Source: Actinomycetospora endophytica (GTDB lineage Bacteria > Actinomycetota > Actinomycetes > Mycobacteriales > Pseudonocardiaceae). From it: a DNA stretch of 64,000 nt. How positions within the stretch are numbered: the first letter of the stretch is position 1; every line of letters starts with the position of its first letter. The stretch spans positions 434,001 to 498,000 of the forward strand of contig NZ_JAJNDB010000002.1 of the NCBI RefSeq assembly GCF_021026375.1. The letters are read 5' to 3'. Below the pieces are notes generated by a model. The model was not told the origin of the DNA, made no database searches, and saw nothing but the letters and a program-made list of their open reading frames with translations. Shown here piece after piece: positions 42,999 through 51,034 of the stretch. The position numbers and the translations under genes are program-made.

Positions 42999-44534
42999 GT
43001 GACGGTCACGACGGGGTCGGGCGCGCCCGGCACCCCGGCTGCGGGCGTGCCCTTCGCCGAGCCCGCCCTCCCCACACCCCTCGCCGACGTCGTCTGCGTC
43101 GACCCCGGCACCGCGCCGGCGGGCGACGCGCTGGTGCGTCTGCGTCGCACGGTCGACGCCGACGGCGAGTCGCTCCCGCCGACGGACCCGACGCCGAGCG
43201 GCTGGGTCGCCTCGCCCGGTGCCGTCACCGCGCTGGCTCCGTCCGACGGCGCCGGCCGCTGGCTCGTGGGCGCTGGCGGCGGGTCGACGTCCGACTGGCG
43301 CGCCGCCGGGGCCGCGGCGGTGCGGGTGGTCACGGGCCGCTCCGAGCCGGGCGAGCTGTACGGCGCGCCCGACGACGGCGCCGTCGCGAAGGTGCTCGTG
43401 GAGGTCGAGGACGGCCATCCGGGGCCCGAGGACGACGCGGCCTGGGCGGCCCTCGCGACCGGACTGCTGCTCGGCTCGCACCGTTTCTCTGTCCGGTCGT
43501 CCGCGCCCGCCGCCCCGCCGAGGGTGCACGTCGCGGTGCCCGAACCCGCCCGACCCGCCGTCGAACGCGCCCTGGTGCTGGCCCGCGCGACGGCCACCGC
43601 CCGCGACCTCGCCGACACCCCGTCGGGCGCCAAGTCGCCCGCGTGGTTCGCCGACCAGGCGGTCGCGGTGCTGGGGTCGGTGCCCGGCCTCGAGCTGGTC
43701 GTGCGCGACGAGGCCTGGCTGGCCGAGCAGGGCTTCGGCGGGGTGCTGGCCGTCGGCGGCGGGTCCGCCCGCCCGCCCCGCTTCCTCGAGATCTCGTGGT
43801 CCCCGGCCGGCGCCGAGGGCCACGCCGTGCTGGTCGGCAAGGGCATCACGTTCGACACCGGCGGCATCTCGATCAAGCCGAACGCCGGCATGGCCGACAT
43901 GCGCACCGACTGCTCCGGGGGCGCCGCGGTGGTCGGCGCGCTGGCGGCGATCGCGACGCTCGAGCTGCCGGTGCGGGTCACGGGGCTGGTCCCGCTCGCG
44001 GAGAACCACGTCTCGGGCTCGGCCTACCGGCCCGGCGACGTCGTCCGGCACTACGACGGCCGCACCTCCGAGGTCACCAACACCGACGCCGAGGGCCGGA
44101 TGGTCCTCGCGGACGCCCTCGGCTGGGCGGTCGCGACCCTCCGGCCGGACGTGATGGTCGACGTCGCCACGCTGACCGGAGCGATGAAGGTCGCGCTCGG
44201 GGTGCGCACCGGCGGGCTGTTCGCGACGACCGACGAGCTCGGCCGGCGCCTCGTCGACGCGGGCGCCGGGACCGGCGAGGCGTGGTGGCCGATGCCGCTG
44301 TCCGCCGCGCACGATTCCGACGTCGAGTCCACCCTCGCCGACGTCCGGCAGGCTCCGCCCGGTCCCGGCGGGATCGTCGCGGCGCTCTTCCTGCAGCGCT
44401 TCACCGGCGGGCTGCCCTGGGCACACCTCGACATCGCCGGGCCCGCGCGGTGCGACTCGCCGCACGAGGAGGTCGCCAAGGGCGCGACCGGTTTCGCGGC
44501 GCGGACGCTGGTGGAGTTCGTCGCCGCGTTCTGA
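42999..44534 (+). CDS. Leucyl aminopeptidase (M17)
   Basis: 511 aa from GTG 42999 right after the DUF3117 stop. The C-terminal M17 catalytic domain has the two-zinc motifs: VGKGITFDTGGISIKPN and NTDAEGRMVLADAL; the Lys and Arg of these motifs are conserved, and AGMADMRTDCSGGAAVVGAL supplies another metal ligand. N-terminal 170 residues form the macro-like domain. Cytosolic peptide degradation. The stop is followed by a family-D palindrome. Confidence 0.92.
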   Translation: MTVTTGSGAPGTPAAGVPFAEPALPTPLADVVCVDPGTAPAGDALVRLRRTVDADGESLPPTDPTPSGWVASPGAVTALAPSDGAGRWLVGAGGGSTSDWRAAGAAAVRVVTGRSEPGELYGAPDDGAVAKVLVEVEDGHPGPEDDAAWAALATGLLLGSHRFSVRSSAPAAPPRVHVAVPEPARPAVERALVLARATATARDLADTPSGAKSPAWFADQAVAVLGSVPGLELVVRDEAWLAEQGFGGVLAVGGGSARPPRFLEISWSPAGAEGHAVLVGKGITFDTGGISIKPNAGMADMRTDCSGGAAVVGALAAIATLELPVRVTGLVPLAENHVSGSAYRPGDVVRHYDGRTSEVTNTDAEGRMVLADALGWAVATLRPDVMVDVATLTGAMKVALGVRTGGLFATTDELGRRLVDAGAGTGEAWWPMPLSAAHDSDVESTLADVRQAPPGPGGIVAALFLQRFTGGLPWAHLDIAGPARCDSPHEEVAKGATGFAARTLVEFVAAF

Positions 44535-44544
44535 GGCTCCGGGA

Positions 44545-44622
44545 TTCTGAGCGAGGGGCACCTTCGCTCGATGGAACCGGCCGTGGGCGCCCCTCGCCGG
44601 AACGTGGAGCGAGCCGAATTCA
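44545..44622. repeat. Palindromic element family D, copy 1
   Basis: Begins ATTCTGAGCGAGGGGCACC and includes GCGAGGGGC (44551-44559) / GCCCCTCGC (44589-44597). It separates the convergent leucyl aminopeptidase and O-methyltransferase genes; similar arms recur at 58773-58907. Confidence 0.65.
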
Positions 44623-45711
44623 GGGCAGCAGCGACGCGCAGAGCAGCCCGTCGGACACCGGCAGCAGCAGCGGCGCGAGCCGCTCGTCCGTCCGCACCGC
44701 GCGCACCGTCTCCCGCAGCGCCGACGAGATCGCCTCGCGGCGCACCGGGTCGTTCACCCGCCCCGTCCAGAGCACGTTGTCCAGCGCCACGACCCCGCCG
44801 GGACGCAGCAGCCGCACCGCCTCCTCGAGGTAGCGCGGGTACTCGACGGTCAGCGCGTCGACGAGGACGAGGTCGTACCCGGCGTCGGAGAGCCGCGGCA
44901 GCACCTCGAGCGCCCGCCCGGTGATCATCCGCACCCGCCCCGGCGCGAACCCGGCCTCCACGCACGCCTGGCGCGCCAGCCCCTGGTGCGGTGCCTCGCA
45001 GTCGATGCTGGTCAGCAGGCCTTCCCGGGGCATCCCGCGCAGCAGGCTCACGGTGCCGAGGCCCGCCCCGGAACCGATCTCAACGACGCTGCGGGCCCGG
45101 GTCGCCGACGCCAGGAAGGTCAGCGCCGCGCACGCCCCGGGGCCGATCGGCACGATCCCGTGCTCGGTGGCGCGCTCCCGGGCCGCCGCCAGAACCTCGT
45201 CGTCGCCGGTGAACTGCTCGGACCGGGCGCGGAGCCGCTCGGTGGTGCCCGCCTCGCCGGTGGGATCGGTGAGCGCGACGGTCACCGCCGAGCCGGTTTC
45301 CTCGTCGTGCGGGGGATCGCCGAGCGGGCGGGGGCCCGGCTCCTCGTCGGGTCCCGGCCGGGTGGGCCCGTGCGCGTGCCCCTCGGAGCGTCGCCCGGGC
45401 GGGGTGGCCGTGACGCGCAGCGGCCCTGTCGGTACCCGGGGGTATACCGGGATGCGGTTGCTGCCGTGCGCGCCGCCGGCCCGCGTCCCGGGAGGCCGTC
45501 CCGCGCCGCGACGGCGGCCCGCGAGCCCGGGAGCACCGGCGGGTGAACCGGCGTCATCCGCGGGCGGCGGCGTCGTCCGGTCCGTGGGGGCGGGCGGTCG
45601 TGAGCCCGACGGCGAGGGGGTACTGGTGGAGTCGACGACGCGCAGGGTGGCGCGGGCGCGACGGTTCTCGCCGTCGTCGCCACGGCCCCGGCGGCCCCCG
45701 TCCTCCGTCAC
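44620..45711 (-). CDS. O-methyltransferase, with a long disordered N-terminal extension
   Basis: 363 aa if started at GTG 45711; the alternative GTG at 45285 gives 221 aa, the usual family size. The methyltransferase core is [36 protein letters not shown] for SAM binding, [30 protein letters not shown] and a C-terminal [15 protein letters not shown]. The longer start is favoured by a TAGCCT -10 box 7 nt upstream and by about 85% GC3 in the extension. The extension (142 aa) is Pro/Gly/Arg-rich and probably disordered. Divergent from sigE, as in mycobacteria. Confidence 0.8.
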   Translation of the reverse strand: MTEDGGRRGRGDDGENRRARATLRVVDSTSTPSPSGSRPPAPTDRTTPPPADDAGSPAGAPGLAGRRRGAGRPPGTRAGGAHGSNRIPVYPRVPTGPLRVTATPPGRRSEGHAHGPTRPGPDEEPGPRPLGDPPHDEETGSAVTVALTDPTGEAGTTERLRARSEQFTGDDEVLAAARERATEHGIVPIGPGACAALTFLASATRARSVVEIGSGAGLGTVSLLRGMPREGLLTSIDCEAPHQGLARQACVEAGFAPGRVRMITGRALEVLPRLSDAGYDLVLVDALTVEYPRYLEEAVRLLRPGGVVALDNVLWTGRVNDPVRREAISSALRETVRAVRTDERLAPLLLPVSDGLLCASLLP

Positions 45712-45718
45712 GCGACCC

Positions 45719-45724
45719 AGGCTA
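45719..45724 (-). promoter_or_regulatory. -10 box TAGCCT (minus), O-methyltransferase
   Basis: TAGCCT, 7 nt, GTG at 45711. If correct, the mRNA is leaderless and the protein has its full N-terminal extension. Confidence 0.5.
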
Positions 45725-45825
45725 GATCGCGATCACCCGCCGAGGATCGCGCCGCGCCGTCGGCCGGATTCCTCAGCCCCCTCTCAGACGACCCTCACCC
45801 GGGTGTCATACCGACCGGAGAGAGT

Positions 45826-46500
45826 GTGCCCATGACCGAGACGCTCGCCGCGCGCCCCGCCGGACCGGACGTTGGTTCCTCCGGCGCCGCCACGACCCAC
45901 GCGGGCGCCTTCACCGACGGCGCCGAGGGCTGGACCCCGCCGTCCTGGGACGACGTCGTCCGTGAGCACGCCGACCGCGTCTACCGCCTGGCCTACCGGC
46001 TCACCGGCGACGCGCACGACGCCGAGGACCTCACCCAGGAGACCTTCATCCGGGTGTTCCGCTCCCTCGCGGCCTACAAGCCGGGCACGTTCGAGGGCTG
46101 GCTGCACCGGATCACGACGAACCTGTTCCTCGACATGGTCCGCCGCCGCGGCCGGCTGCGGATGGAGGGTCTGCCGGAGGACACCGACCGGCTGCCCGGC
46201 GGCGGCCCGGACCCCGAGCAGGTCTTCTCCGAGGCCCACCTCGACCCCGATCTCCAGGGCGCGCTCGACGAGCTGGCGCCGGAGTTCCGGGCCGCCGTGG
46301 TGCTCTGTGATGTGGAAGGTCTCTCGTACGAGGAGATCGCGGCCACGCTTGATGTCAAACTGGGGACCGTGCGCAGTCGCATCCACCGGGGACGTCAGGC
46401 GCTCCGCAGCGCTCTCGAACGGCGCCGTGCCCAGCGGGCCGCCGAGGAGGGGGCCGGCGGGCACGCGCCGGTGACGCTCGGCGCCAGGTCGGCGCCGTGA
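45826..46500 (+). CDS. sigE: ECF sigma factor SigE
   Basis: 224 aa from GTG 45826, or 222 aa from ATG 45832 (the ribosome site GGAGAGAG suits either). Sigma region 2: [20 protein letters not shown], with [20 protein letters not shown], and [19 protein letters not shown]; region 4: [20 protein letters not shown] then [20 protein letters not shown]. The genes behind it (anti-sigma RseA, HtrA, TatB) and the divergent O-methyltransferase identify the SigE locus of envelope-stress response. N-terminal 40 residues are extra. Confidence 0.93.
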   Translation: MPMTETLAARPAGPDVGSSGAATTHAGAFTDGAEGWTPPSWDDVVREHADRVYRLAYRLTGDAHDAEDLTQETFIRVFRSLAAYKPGTFEGWLHRITTNLFLDMVRRRGRLRMEGLPEDTDRLPGGGPDPEQVFSEAHLDPDLQGALDELAPEFRAAVVLCDVEGLSYEEIAATLDVKLGTVRSRIHRGRQALRSALERRRAQRAAEEGAGGHAPVTLGARSAP

Positions 46501-47186
46501 TCGGCCGGCCGCACGGCAGCCCGTTCTCCCGCTGGGTCGGGGCCGTCTCGGAAGCACTGCCCGGCGGGCACCTCTCGCTCGACGCCGTCGTCGCGTACGT
46601 CGACGGCGAGCTCCCCACCGGCCCGGCCGGTCGGGCCGCCGCGCACGTGGACCGCTGCCCGGCCTGTGCCGGCGAGGTCATGGCCCAGCGCCAGGCCCGC
46701 AGGCGGCTCCGCGGCGCCGACACCCCCGGTGTCCCCGATTCGCTGCTGTGCTCGCTGCGCGCCATCCCCGACTGCGCCGAGCTGCCCGAGGCACCGGCCG
46801 GGCTGATGCTCGACGCCGAGGGCAACTTCGTCGTGCCGTCGGATCCCGCTGCGACCACCGAGGGGGCCGCGCGCCGGCGCACCCGCCGCGTCACCGGCCG
46901 CCGGCTGCCCGTCGTGGTGGCCTCCGGTCTCGTCGCCGGCGCCGCCGCCGTCGTCGGGCCCGTCGTCGCCGCGGGCGCGGTGCCGGCCGCCGTGACCCCC
47001 GGCGGGCCCGCACCGACCGCGGGCGCCTCGCTCACCGCGGGCGTGCCGGTGCCCCCCGCGGGCGACCGTGGCAACCCGGTCGCCGGCTCGGTCGAGCACG
47101 CCGGACCGGCCGGGGCGATCCCCGCGATCGCCAAGCCCGCCCCGCCGACGACGAGCACGCCCACCCCGACGAGCCCGCCGGCCTGA
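46497..47186 (+). CDS. rseA: Anti-sigma-E factor RseA-like, zinc-finger type
   Basis: 229 aa, GTG overlapping the sigE stop. N-terminal zinc-containing anti-sigma domain: [20 protein letters not shown], with HVDRCPAC (HxxxCxxC). A hydrophobic stretch [20 protein letters not shown] (about 140-160) is the likely membrane span or a short hydrophobic tail segment, followed by Pro/Ala/Thr-rich periplasmic sequence ending [12 protein letters not shown]. Holds SigE inactive until stress. Confidence 0.88.
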   Translation: MIGRPHGSPFSRWVGAVSEALPGGHLSLDAVVAYVDGELPTGPAGRAAAHVDRCPACAGEVMAQRQARRRLRGADTPGVPDSLLCSLRAIPDCAELPEAPAGLMLDAEGNFVVPSDPAATTEGAARRRTRRVTGRRLPVVVASGLVAGAAAVVGPVVAAGAVPAAVTPGGPAPTAGASLTAGVPVPPAGDRGNPVAGSVEHAGPAGAIPAIAKPAPPTTSTPTPTSPPA

Positions 47187-47262
47187 CCGTTCCTTCACGG
47201 TCGACGCCCGAGGATCGGGCGGTGTCGCAGCGTCGTCCTCCGCGCTCTACCGTGGGCAGACG

Positions 47263-47328
47263 ATGACCACCCACCGCGCGCGCACGCCCACCGCGAGTAG
47301 GGCTCCCCGTAGCCGGCGCACCCGATGA
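47263..47328 (+). CDS. Possible 21-aa Arg-rich leader peptide upstream of htrA
   Basis: ATG 47263 opens a 21-codon frame (MTTHRARTPTASRAPRSRRT and R) whose TGA lies 10 nt before the htrA ATG. TACCGT at 47248-47253 could be a -10, but the 9-nt spacing is longer than the leaderless norm. Seven Arg codons. Could couple htrA translation to ribosome passage; could also be chance. Confidence 0.25.
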   Translation: MTTHRARTPTASRAPRSRRTR

Positions 47329-47338
47329 GAGCGCAGCC

Positions 47339-48976
47339 ATGAGCAGCCCCTGGTCGCGTCACGCGACGACGGAGCGCCCCGACGCGCCCGAGGACGACGG
47401 TTCCGCCGACGCCGGTCCTGCCGACGCCGACGCCTGGGCCACCGACGACACCGCCACCGGGTCCGAGGCGCCCACCAACGGCCATCACCGCGCGAACGGT
47501 CACACCTGGTCCGAGGCGGGCCCGTCCGCCGAGGGCAACGGGCACGCGCTGGACGACGGCGAGATGGCGGCGGCCTTCGGTCGCCCGGCCGGCGGGTCGG
47601 AGCCCGCCCCGCCGCCGCGCCCCCGCGAGCAGCCGGCGTCGCGTGAGCCCTCGGTGGCGCTCGCCGGCGCGTTCGGCCGCCCGGAGGGCGCCCCGGACAC
47701 CCTGCAGCGCCCGGCGGAGTCCACCCGCGCGCGTCCGGAGGACGACGAGCAGGACCTGTGGGCCGGCGAGACCACCGAGCGCGACCCCTGGCGGGATCCG
47801 GCCGCGGCCGTCGAGCTCGGCGCGCCCGCCGTGCGCGAGGGGGAGGCCGGCCCGGACCGGCGTCCGACGGGCCCGCGCCTCTCGGCGCGCGAGCTGCTGT
47901 TCGGCAAGCGGGTGGCGCCGAGCGCCCTGGTCCTCCTCGCGGTCGTCGCGCTGCTGGTGGGAGCGGTCGGCGGCGTTGTCGGGCACCTGACCGCCGAGGG
48001 CTCCGACGCGCTGATCGACCCGGGCGCCTCCCTCGCGCAGGTCGACGCGGGCAAGGAACGGCCCGCCGGGTCGGTGGCCGATGTCGCGGGCCGTGTGTTG
48101 CCCGCCGTCGTGTCCATCGAGGTCCGCTCGGGCACGACCGGCGGCACCGGTTCCGGCGTGGTCATCGACCCGCGCGGCGACATCATCACCAACAACCACG
48201 TCGTCTCGCTCGCCGCCACCGACCCCCGCGCGACGCTGGAGGCGGTCTTCTCGAGCGGGCAGCGCGCGACCGCGCGGATCGTCGGGCGCGACCCGCAGAC
48301 CGACATCGCCGTGATCAAGGTCGACGTCGCGAACCCGGTGGTCGCCCAGCTCGGCCGCTCCTCCGACCTGCGGGTCGGCGACGGCGTCATCGCCATCGGC
48401 TCGCCGCTCGGCCTCGCGGGCACCGTCACCACCGGCATCGTCAGCTCGCTGCGCCGTCCGGTGCGCCTGGACGCCGAGTCGGCCAACGCCAACCCGGTCA
48501 TCGACGCGATCCAGACCGACGCCGCGATCAACCCCGGCAACTCCGGCGGCGCGCTGGTCGACTCGACCGGTGCCGTCGTCGGGATCAACAGCGCGATCCG
48601 GACGCTGGGCGGCACCGACAGCTCCGGGCAGGGCGGCTCGATCGGCCTGGGCTTCGCGATCCCGATCGACGACGCCCAGGTGATCGCGCAGTCGCTCATC
48701 CGGACCGGCGGCTTCGTGCACACCGATCTCGGGGTGAACGCCAAGTCGGTCACCGACGGCACCGCGGACGGCGCCCAGATCCTCAACGTGCGCCAGGGCG
48801 GGCCCGCGTCCCGCGCCGGTGTCCTCGAGGGCGACGTCGTCACCCGCGTCGATCAGCGGCCGATCGCCTCGGCCGACGAGCTCACCGTGGCCATCCGCGA
48901 GCACCGGCCGGGCGAGACGGTGACCCTCGGCGTCGTGCGTGGCGGTCGTCCGTTGTCGCTGCAGGCGCAGCTCTAG
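47339..48976 (+). CDS. htrA: HtrA/DegP-like serine protease (membrane-anchored S1C, PDZ)
   Basis: 545 aa. Residues 1-190 are acidic, disordered cytoplasmic sequence; a single membrane helix [20 protein letters not shown] (about 200) follows. Protease triad: His in ITNNHVVSL, Asp in [10 protein letters not shown], Ser in [13 protein letters not shown]. The C-terminal PDZ domain begins near [16 protein letters not shown] and contains [13 protein letters not shown]. Acts outside the membrane on misfolded proteins. SigE-locus member; may degrade RseA or envelope substrates. Confidence 0.93.
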   Translation: MSSPWSRHATTERPDAPEDDGSADAGPADADAWATDDTATGSEAPTNGHHRANGHTWSEAGPSAEGNGHALDDGEMAAAFGRPAGGSEPAPPPRPREQPASREPSVALAGAFGRPEGAPDTLQRPAESTRARPEDDEQDLWAGETTERDPWRDPAAAVELGAPAVREGEAGPDRRPTGPRLSARELLFGKRVAPSALVLLAVVALLVGAVGGVVGHLTAEGSDALIDPGASLAQVDAGKERPAGSVADVAGRVLPAVVSIEVRSGTTGGTGSGVVIDPRGDIITNNHVVSLAATDPRATLEAVFSSGQRATARIVGRDPQTDIAVIKVDVANPVVAQLGRSSDLRVGDGVIAIGSPLGLAGTVTTGIVSSLRRPVRLDAESANANPVIDAIQTDAAINPGNSGGALVDSTGAVVGINSAIRTLGGTDSSGQGGSIGLGFAIPIDDAQVIAQSLIRTGGFVHTDLGVNAKSVTDGTADGAQILNVRQGGPASRAGVLEGDVVTRVDQRPIASADELTVAIREHRPGETVTLGVVRGGRPLSLQAQL

Positions 48977-48984
48977 GAGGCACG

Positions 48985-49476
48985 GTGTTCGAGAGCGTCG
49001 GGTGGGGCGAGATCCTCGTGCTGGCCCTGATCGGGCTCTTCGTGCTCGGCCCGGAACGCCTCCCCGGCGCCGTGCGCTGGGTCTCGGACACGGTGCGCAC
49101 CGTGCGCGAGTACGCGGCGGGCGCCCGGGACCAGCTGCGCGACGAGATCGGGCCGGAGTTCGAGGAGCTCCGCAAGCCCCTCGAGGACCTGCGCTCGATC
49201 CGCGACCTCGACCCGCGCCGTGCGGTCCGGCGCTCGCTGTTCGACCCGATCGCCGACGGCACCTGGAGCGGCGCCGCCACCCCGGCGGCCTCGGACCCGG
49301 CGGGCGGTGTGACGGCGGGCGGCGCGGCGGGCGCGGCGGCGCTGAGCGCCGGGAACGGGAACGGCAGTCACGGCCTCCCGGCGGCCGGCGCGGGCGGCGA
49401 GCTCAAGGGCCAGTCGGACCGGACCGCGCCGCTCGCGCCGGACGAGCGGGCCCCGTTCGACCCGGACGCCACGTAG
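48985..49476 (+). CDS. tatB: Sec-independent translocase protein TatB
   Basis: 163 aa from GTG 48985 with AGGAGG in front. [20 protein letters not shown] and [13 protein letters not shown] are the TatB membrane helix, hinge and amphipathic helix, followed by a charged helix ([20 protein letters not shown]) and a Gly/Ala-rich tail. Works with TatA/TatC in export of folded proteins. The TAG stop begins palindromic element A3. Confidence 0.92.
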   Translation: MFESVGWGEILVLALIGLFVLGPERLPGAVRWVSDTVRTVREYAAGARDQLRDEIGPEFEELRKPLEDLRSIRDLDPRRAVRRSLFDPIADGTWSGAATPAASDPAGGVTAGGAAGAAALSAGNGNGSHGLPAAGAGGELKGQSDRTAPLAPDERAPFDPDAT

Positions 49477-49553
49477 GTGCGACTCCGTCGCTCGTGAGCG
49501 GTAATCCGTGCTCTGGCACGGATTACTGCTCACGAGCCGGAGGCACCTCCGAG
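49474..49553. repeat. Palindromic element family A, copy 3
   Basis: TAGGTGCG at 49474 holds the tatB stop, as in copy 2. Inner arms 49491-49511 and 49516-49536 (CTCGTGAGCGGTAATCCGTG and one mismatch), loop TCTG. On the other strand the TAA stop of the MarR gene is taken from the inner arm, and its last codons (AREQ) are also repeat sequence. Confidence 0.85.
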
Positions 49554-50029
49554 GTCATCGGGTTGGCCCGCATCCGCCCGGCCGGGTCGAGGCGGCGCAG
49601 GATCGCGCCGGTGATGGCGTCGAGGTCGGTGATCCGCTCCGGCCCGACGGCGTCGATCACCAGCCGTCGCACCTCCGCGGCATGACCCGGGGCCGTCGCG
49701 ACGACCTTCTCCCATCCGGCGTCGGTCAGCCGTGCCATCGTGACCCGGCCGTTGCCCGCGCAGGGCTCGCGCGACACCCAGCCCTGCTGCTCCAATCTCG
49801 ACACCACGTGCGAGAGGCGGGAGAGCGAGGAACTGACCATGGACGCGAGCTCGCTCATCGGCATGACGCGGTCGTGGGACTCGGAGAGCATGGCGAGCAC
49901 GAGGTAGGAGAACTGGGTGAGGCCGGCATCGCGCTGCAACTGCGCGTCGAGAGCGGCGGGGAGCAGGGTCATCACCGCGGCCGTACGACGCCATGCGTGC
50001 TGCTCCTCGGCGGTCAACCAGTCGGCCAT
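49523..50029 (-). CDS. MarR family transcriptional regulator
   Basis: 168 aa, ATG start. The winged helix is clear: TQFSYLVLAMLSESHDRVMP, MSELASMVSSSLSRLSHVVS, then RLEQQGWVSREPCAGNGRVT with the beta wing. Divergent from a DODA-type dioxygenase with two palindromic sites between, so it probably represses that gene and itself. The C-terminal residues PPAREQ and the stop are supplied by the A3 palindrome. Confidence 0.9.
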   Translation of the reverse strand: MADWLTAEEQHAWRRTAAVMTLLPAALDAQLQRDAGLTQFSYLVLAMLSESHDRVMPMSELASMVSSSLSRLSHVVSRLEQQGWVSREPCAGNGRVTMARLTDAGWEKVVATAPGHAAEVRRLVIDAVGPERITDLDAITGAILRRLDPAGRMRANPMTSEVPPAREQ

Positions 50030-50044
50030 GCGCCCAGCTTACAC

Positions 50045-50090
50045 TTGATGCTTCAACTGTCCAGCGTGTACCGTCACGGTTGAACCTTCA
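50045..50090. promoter_or_regulatory. Two dyads between marR and dioxygenase genes, candidate MarR operators
   Basis: TTGATGCTTCAA (50045-50056) and TGAACCTTCA (50081-50090) share the TTGA/TCAA half-sites common in MarR operators and lie in the divergent promoter region. Confidence 0.5.
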
Positions 50091-50109
50091 CCTCCCAGGA
50101 GCGCACGCC

Positions 50110-50985
50110 ATGAGTTCCCCGTTCGACACCGCCACCCCGGGTGCCGCCTTCGACGCCTTCATCGGCGCCGCCCGCGACACCGCCTCGGGCCGTCGTCCCT
50201 GGTCTCCGGAGGACGGCCCGCTGCCCGCCATCTACCTCTCCCACGGGGCGCCGCCGCTGTACGACGACGGCGAGTGGATGCGCGAGCTCTTCGGCTGGGC
50301 GCACCGCATGCCGCAGCCCCGCGCGATCGTCATCGTCTCCGCGCACTGGGAGTCCGCGCCGCTCACGATCTCCTCGCCCGCGGAGGGCACCCCGCTCGTC
50401 TACGACTTCGGCGGCTTCGCCCAGCGCTACTACACGATGACCTACGCGACGCCGGACGCGACCGTTCTCGCCGACCGGCTCGGCGCGATGCTCGACGGCG
50501 CGGAGACCGTGCACCGCTCCACCCGTGGGCTCGACCACGGGGCCTGGGTGCCGCTCTCGGTGATGTACCCCAACGCCGACGTGCCGGTGATCCAGGTGAG
50601 CATGCCCGACGAGGACCCCGACCGGCTGATGCGGATCGGCGCCCGGCTGCGCGAGCTGCGCTCGGAGGGTGTGCTCGTCATCGGCTCCGGGTTCATGACC
50701 CACGGGCTGCCGTTCCTCACCCGGGACATGCTCCAGGGCGACGCGGTGCCCGGCTGGACCGACGACTTCGACGCCTGGGCCGCCGACGCCCTGGCCCGCG
50801 GCGACGTCGAGGAACTGCGGCGGTTCCGCGCGGCGCCCGGCATGCCCTACGCCCACCCGACGGCGGAGCACTACGTCCCGCTCTTCGTCACCCTCGGGGC
50901 CGCGACCGACGCCGAGGTCCCGGCGACCACCGAGATCGACGGGATGATGTGGGGCCTCTCGCGGCGGTCGTTCTCGCTGGCCTGA
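50110..50985 (+). CDS. DODA-type extradiol ring-cleavage dioxygenase (LigB/YgiD family)
   Basis: 291 aa from ATG 50110, after CCAGGAGCGC. Metal ligands fit the LigB fold: His in IYLSHGAPPLYDD, His in IVSAHWES and a later His in LDHGAWVPL and MTHGLPF. Family members cleave catechol rings (4,5-DOPA dioxygenase activity in YgiD) with non-haem iron or zinc. Control by the divergent MarR protein suggests response to an aromatic compound. The real substrate is unknown. Confidence 0.88.
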   Translation: MSSPFDTATPGAAFDAFIGAARDTASGRRPWSPEDGPLPAIYLSHGAPPLYDDGEWMRELFGWAHRMPQPRAIVIVSAHWESAPLTISSPAEGTPLVYDFGGFAQRYYTMTYATPDATVLADRLGAMLDGAETVHRSTRGLDHGAWVPLSVMYPNADVPVIQVSMPDEDPDRLMRIGARLRELRSEGVLVIGSGFMTHGLPFLTRDMLQGDAVPGWTDDFDAWAADALARGDVEELRRFRAAPGMPYAHPTAEHYVPLFVTLGAATDAEVPATTEIDGMMWGLSRRSFSLA

Positions 50986-50990
50986 TCGGC

Positions 50991-50996
50991 TAGCGT
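50991..50996 (+). promoter_or_regulatory. -10 box TAGCGT for a leaderless uORF and MFS gene
   Basis: TAGCGT, 8 nt, then ATG at 51005, which opens a 9-codon frame (next entry). Confidence 0.45.
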
Positions 50997-51004
50997 CGCC
51001 GTCG

Positions 51005-51034
51005 ATGTCCGTCACGGCGGGGCCCAGGGCCTGA
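51005..51034 (+). CDS. Short upstream ORF (9 aa) coupled to the MFS gene
   Basis: ATG-TCC-GTC-ACG-GCG-GGG-CCC-AGG-GCC-TGA, peptide MSVTAGPRA. It lies 8 nt behind a -10 box (leaderless), and its TGA overlaps the MFS ATG (TGATG), which would allow translational reinitiation. No Shine-Dalgarno exists for the MFS gene itself. Confidence 0.4.
   Translation: MSVTAGPRA

Noticed and set aside
44921..45835. Plus-strand frame ending in the sigE leader
   Set aside because: Low-complexity, antisense to the methyltransferase; no ribosome site or motif.
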